From an uncultured Lachnospiraceae bacterium (GTDB taxonomy: Bacteria > Bacillota > Clostridia > Lachnospirales > Lachnospiraceae): DNA of 6,733 nucleotides. A program made the position numbers and the translations under genes. The notes under the pieces were generated by a model. The model saw only the letters and a program-made list of their open reading frames with translations, made no database searches and had not been told where the DNA came from. The stretch is from positions 1 through 6,733 of the forward strand of contig CAMOVS010000071.1 in the NCBI GenBank assembly GCA_946627575.1, read 5' to 3'. Shown one piece after another: positions 6,029 to 6,733 of the stretch (the first letter of the stretch is position 1; each line of letters begins with the position of its first letter).

Positions 6029-6733
6029 GATGCTCCTCCATATTCTTATATTTGAGAATCTCAGTCCCCAGTTCATAATCGATAATCAAGACATCGATCA
6101 GCCGGCCCTTTAATGCCGCAAGCAGAGTCTGGGCCTTCTGCACACCGGAAGCAACCACAATCTTGGTCTTAATCTTTTTAAACTGTTCCAGATCTATGGA
6201 AATCATGCGATCCCTCAGATCCGTACTGCATTCCTGACCTTCCAGGTTGAAGAAGCGGAGAGCGATATCTCCTGCACAGTTCTGCTGCTGAAGATTAGCC
6301 AGGTCGTCTGCAGACATAAACTCCGGCTTTCCCAGAATTGACCGCATATCAGGATACATGGAACCAACGCCGGCTATGGCAATATCAATGTTATCAAACA
6401 TATTGAGAATCCGTTCTACATTTCTTTCCTGTTTGATGACATCGGCTGCCTGGGAGCTGCTCATCAGGGCCTCCGTAAACAGAGAATACTTGGTGCCGGA
6501 AAAGGCTCTGGATATGCCTTCTACCAGAGGTCGGACATCCAGTTCATCGTCACAGATGGCAATGCTTCCATGAAGCGTTACAAAGGTTGCGTTGACCTTC
6601 TGGGCCGGGTTCAGATAATTAATGAGATGATGTACGGTGCTCCCCCAGGTGATGCCCAGCACATCATTCTCCCGGATGATTCTCTGAATATAACGGGCTC
6701 CCTCAAGAGCTACGAGTTTTTTAACTTCTTCTT
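6021..6733 (-). CDS. SorC/CggR-family sugar-responsive transcriptional regulator, partial at its 5' end
   Basis: The frame is open to the right edge of the window, so only the last 237 codons are present; full-length family members are about 310-340 residues. What remains is the C-terminal effector-binding domain, which binds a phosphorylated sugar and controls DNA binding by the N-terminal helix-turn-helix, here missing. Family marks are LEGARYIQRII followed by the GITWGSTV loop (about 6638-6656), AGVGSM in the place of the usual G-rich GIG loop, AGDIALRFFNLEG, and the C-terminal VASGVQKAQTLLAALKG followed by a run of Leu/Ile ending in Asp. A GTG at 6660-6662 could be mistaken for the start, but the coding sequence clearly continues upstream with conserved residues. 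The gene overlaps rpiB by 8 nt (ATGAGTGA), suggesting a sugar-phosphate operon in which the regulator probably senses the substrate or product. The effector is unknown. Confidence 0.9.
   Translation of the reverse strand, partial: EEVKKLVALEGARYIQRIIRENDVLGITWGSTVHHLINYLNPAQKVNATFVTLHGSIAICDDELDVRPLVEGISRAFSGTKYSLFTEALMSSSQAADVIKQERNVERILNMFDNIDIAIAGVGSMYPDMRSILGKPEFMSADDLANLQQQNCAGDIALRFFNLEGQECSTDLRDRMISIDLEQFKKIKTKIVVASGVQKAQTLLAALKGRLIDVLIIDYELGTEILKYKNMEEHHE
6033..6039 (-). promoter_or_regulatory. Ribosome binding site of rpiB inside the regulator gene
   Basis: GGAGGAG lies 4 nt before the rpiB ATG at 6028 and within the last codons of the upstream regulator gene. It fixes the rpiB start at 6028. 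Because ribosomes finishing the regulator pass over it, it supports coupled translation. Confidence 0.75.

Noticed and set aside
6660..6662. GTG as the start codon of the SorC-type regulator
   Set aside because: The frame continues upstream to the window edge with conserved residues of the effector domain (LEGARYIQRII), and a start here would cut through the sugar-binding domain.

Overview
The window most likely comes from a Gram-positive anaerobe of the Clostridia, and a Lachnospiraceae-like gut organism fits best. Three kinds of evidence support this: strong AGGAGG-type ribosome binding sites, AT-rich intergenic DNA between genes of moderate GC, and the gene families present (a SorC-type sugar regulator with RpiB, a short nitroreductase, an AraM-like glycerol-1-phosphate dehydrogenase and a giant thermolysin-family membrane protein). 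This assignment is inference; no marker gene is present. All five genes lie on the minus strand, so transcription runs from high to low coordinates.

Layout in the direction of transcription. (1) 6733-6021: the C-terminal effector-binding domain of a SorC/CggR-family sugar-responsive regulator, with its DNA-binding end outside the window. (2) 6028-5573: rpiB, ribose-5-phosphate isomerase B, overlapping the regulator by 8 nt and so probably translationally coupled to it. (3) A 106-nt gap holding an exact head-to-tail pair of 16-bp repeats. (4) 5466-4945: a short FMN-dependent nitroreductase-family protein, closed by a strong intrinsic terminator (4836-4871). (5) 4709-1356: a 1117-residue membrane protein. 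It has an N-terminal signal/anchor, an FTP/PepSY-like propeptide, an M4 (thermolysin-like) domain, a von Willebrand A-like domain, a beta-rich domain with a DxxxDxxxD calcium-type loop, and a C-terminal pair of membrane helices with a CxxC...CxxC zinc ribbon between them. A terminator follows at 1240-1271. (6) 1047-1: an AraM/EgsA-type sn-glycerol-1-phosphate dehydrogenase with its own promoter, running off the left edge.

How they work together. The regulator and RpiB form one sugar-phosphate unit, probably the tail of a pentose or polyol operon lying to the right. The nitroreductase may be read from the same transcript, since no terminator is visible after rpiB. The protease-like gene is an independent unit bounded by terminators on both sides. 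The dehydrogenase is a separate unit with a sigma-A-like promoter.

The most unusual item is the 1117-residue protein. Its M4 zinc site (HEYSH plus a downstream Glu) is intact, but by eye alignment the catalytic histidine of thermolysin (His231) is replaced by Phe. The vWA-like domain has lost every MIDAS metal-ligand position. The predicted topology places a zinc ribbon in the cytoplasm. Together these suggest a divergent surface protein that may bind or sense rather than act as an ordinary secreted protease.
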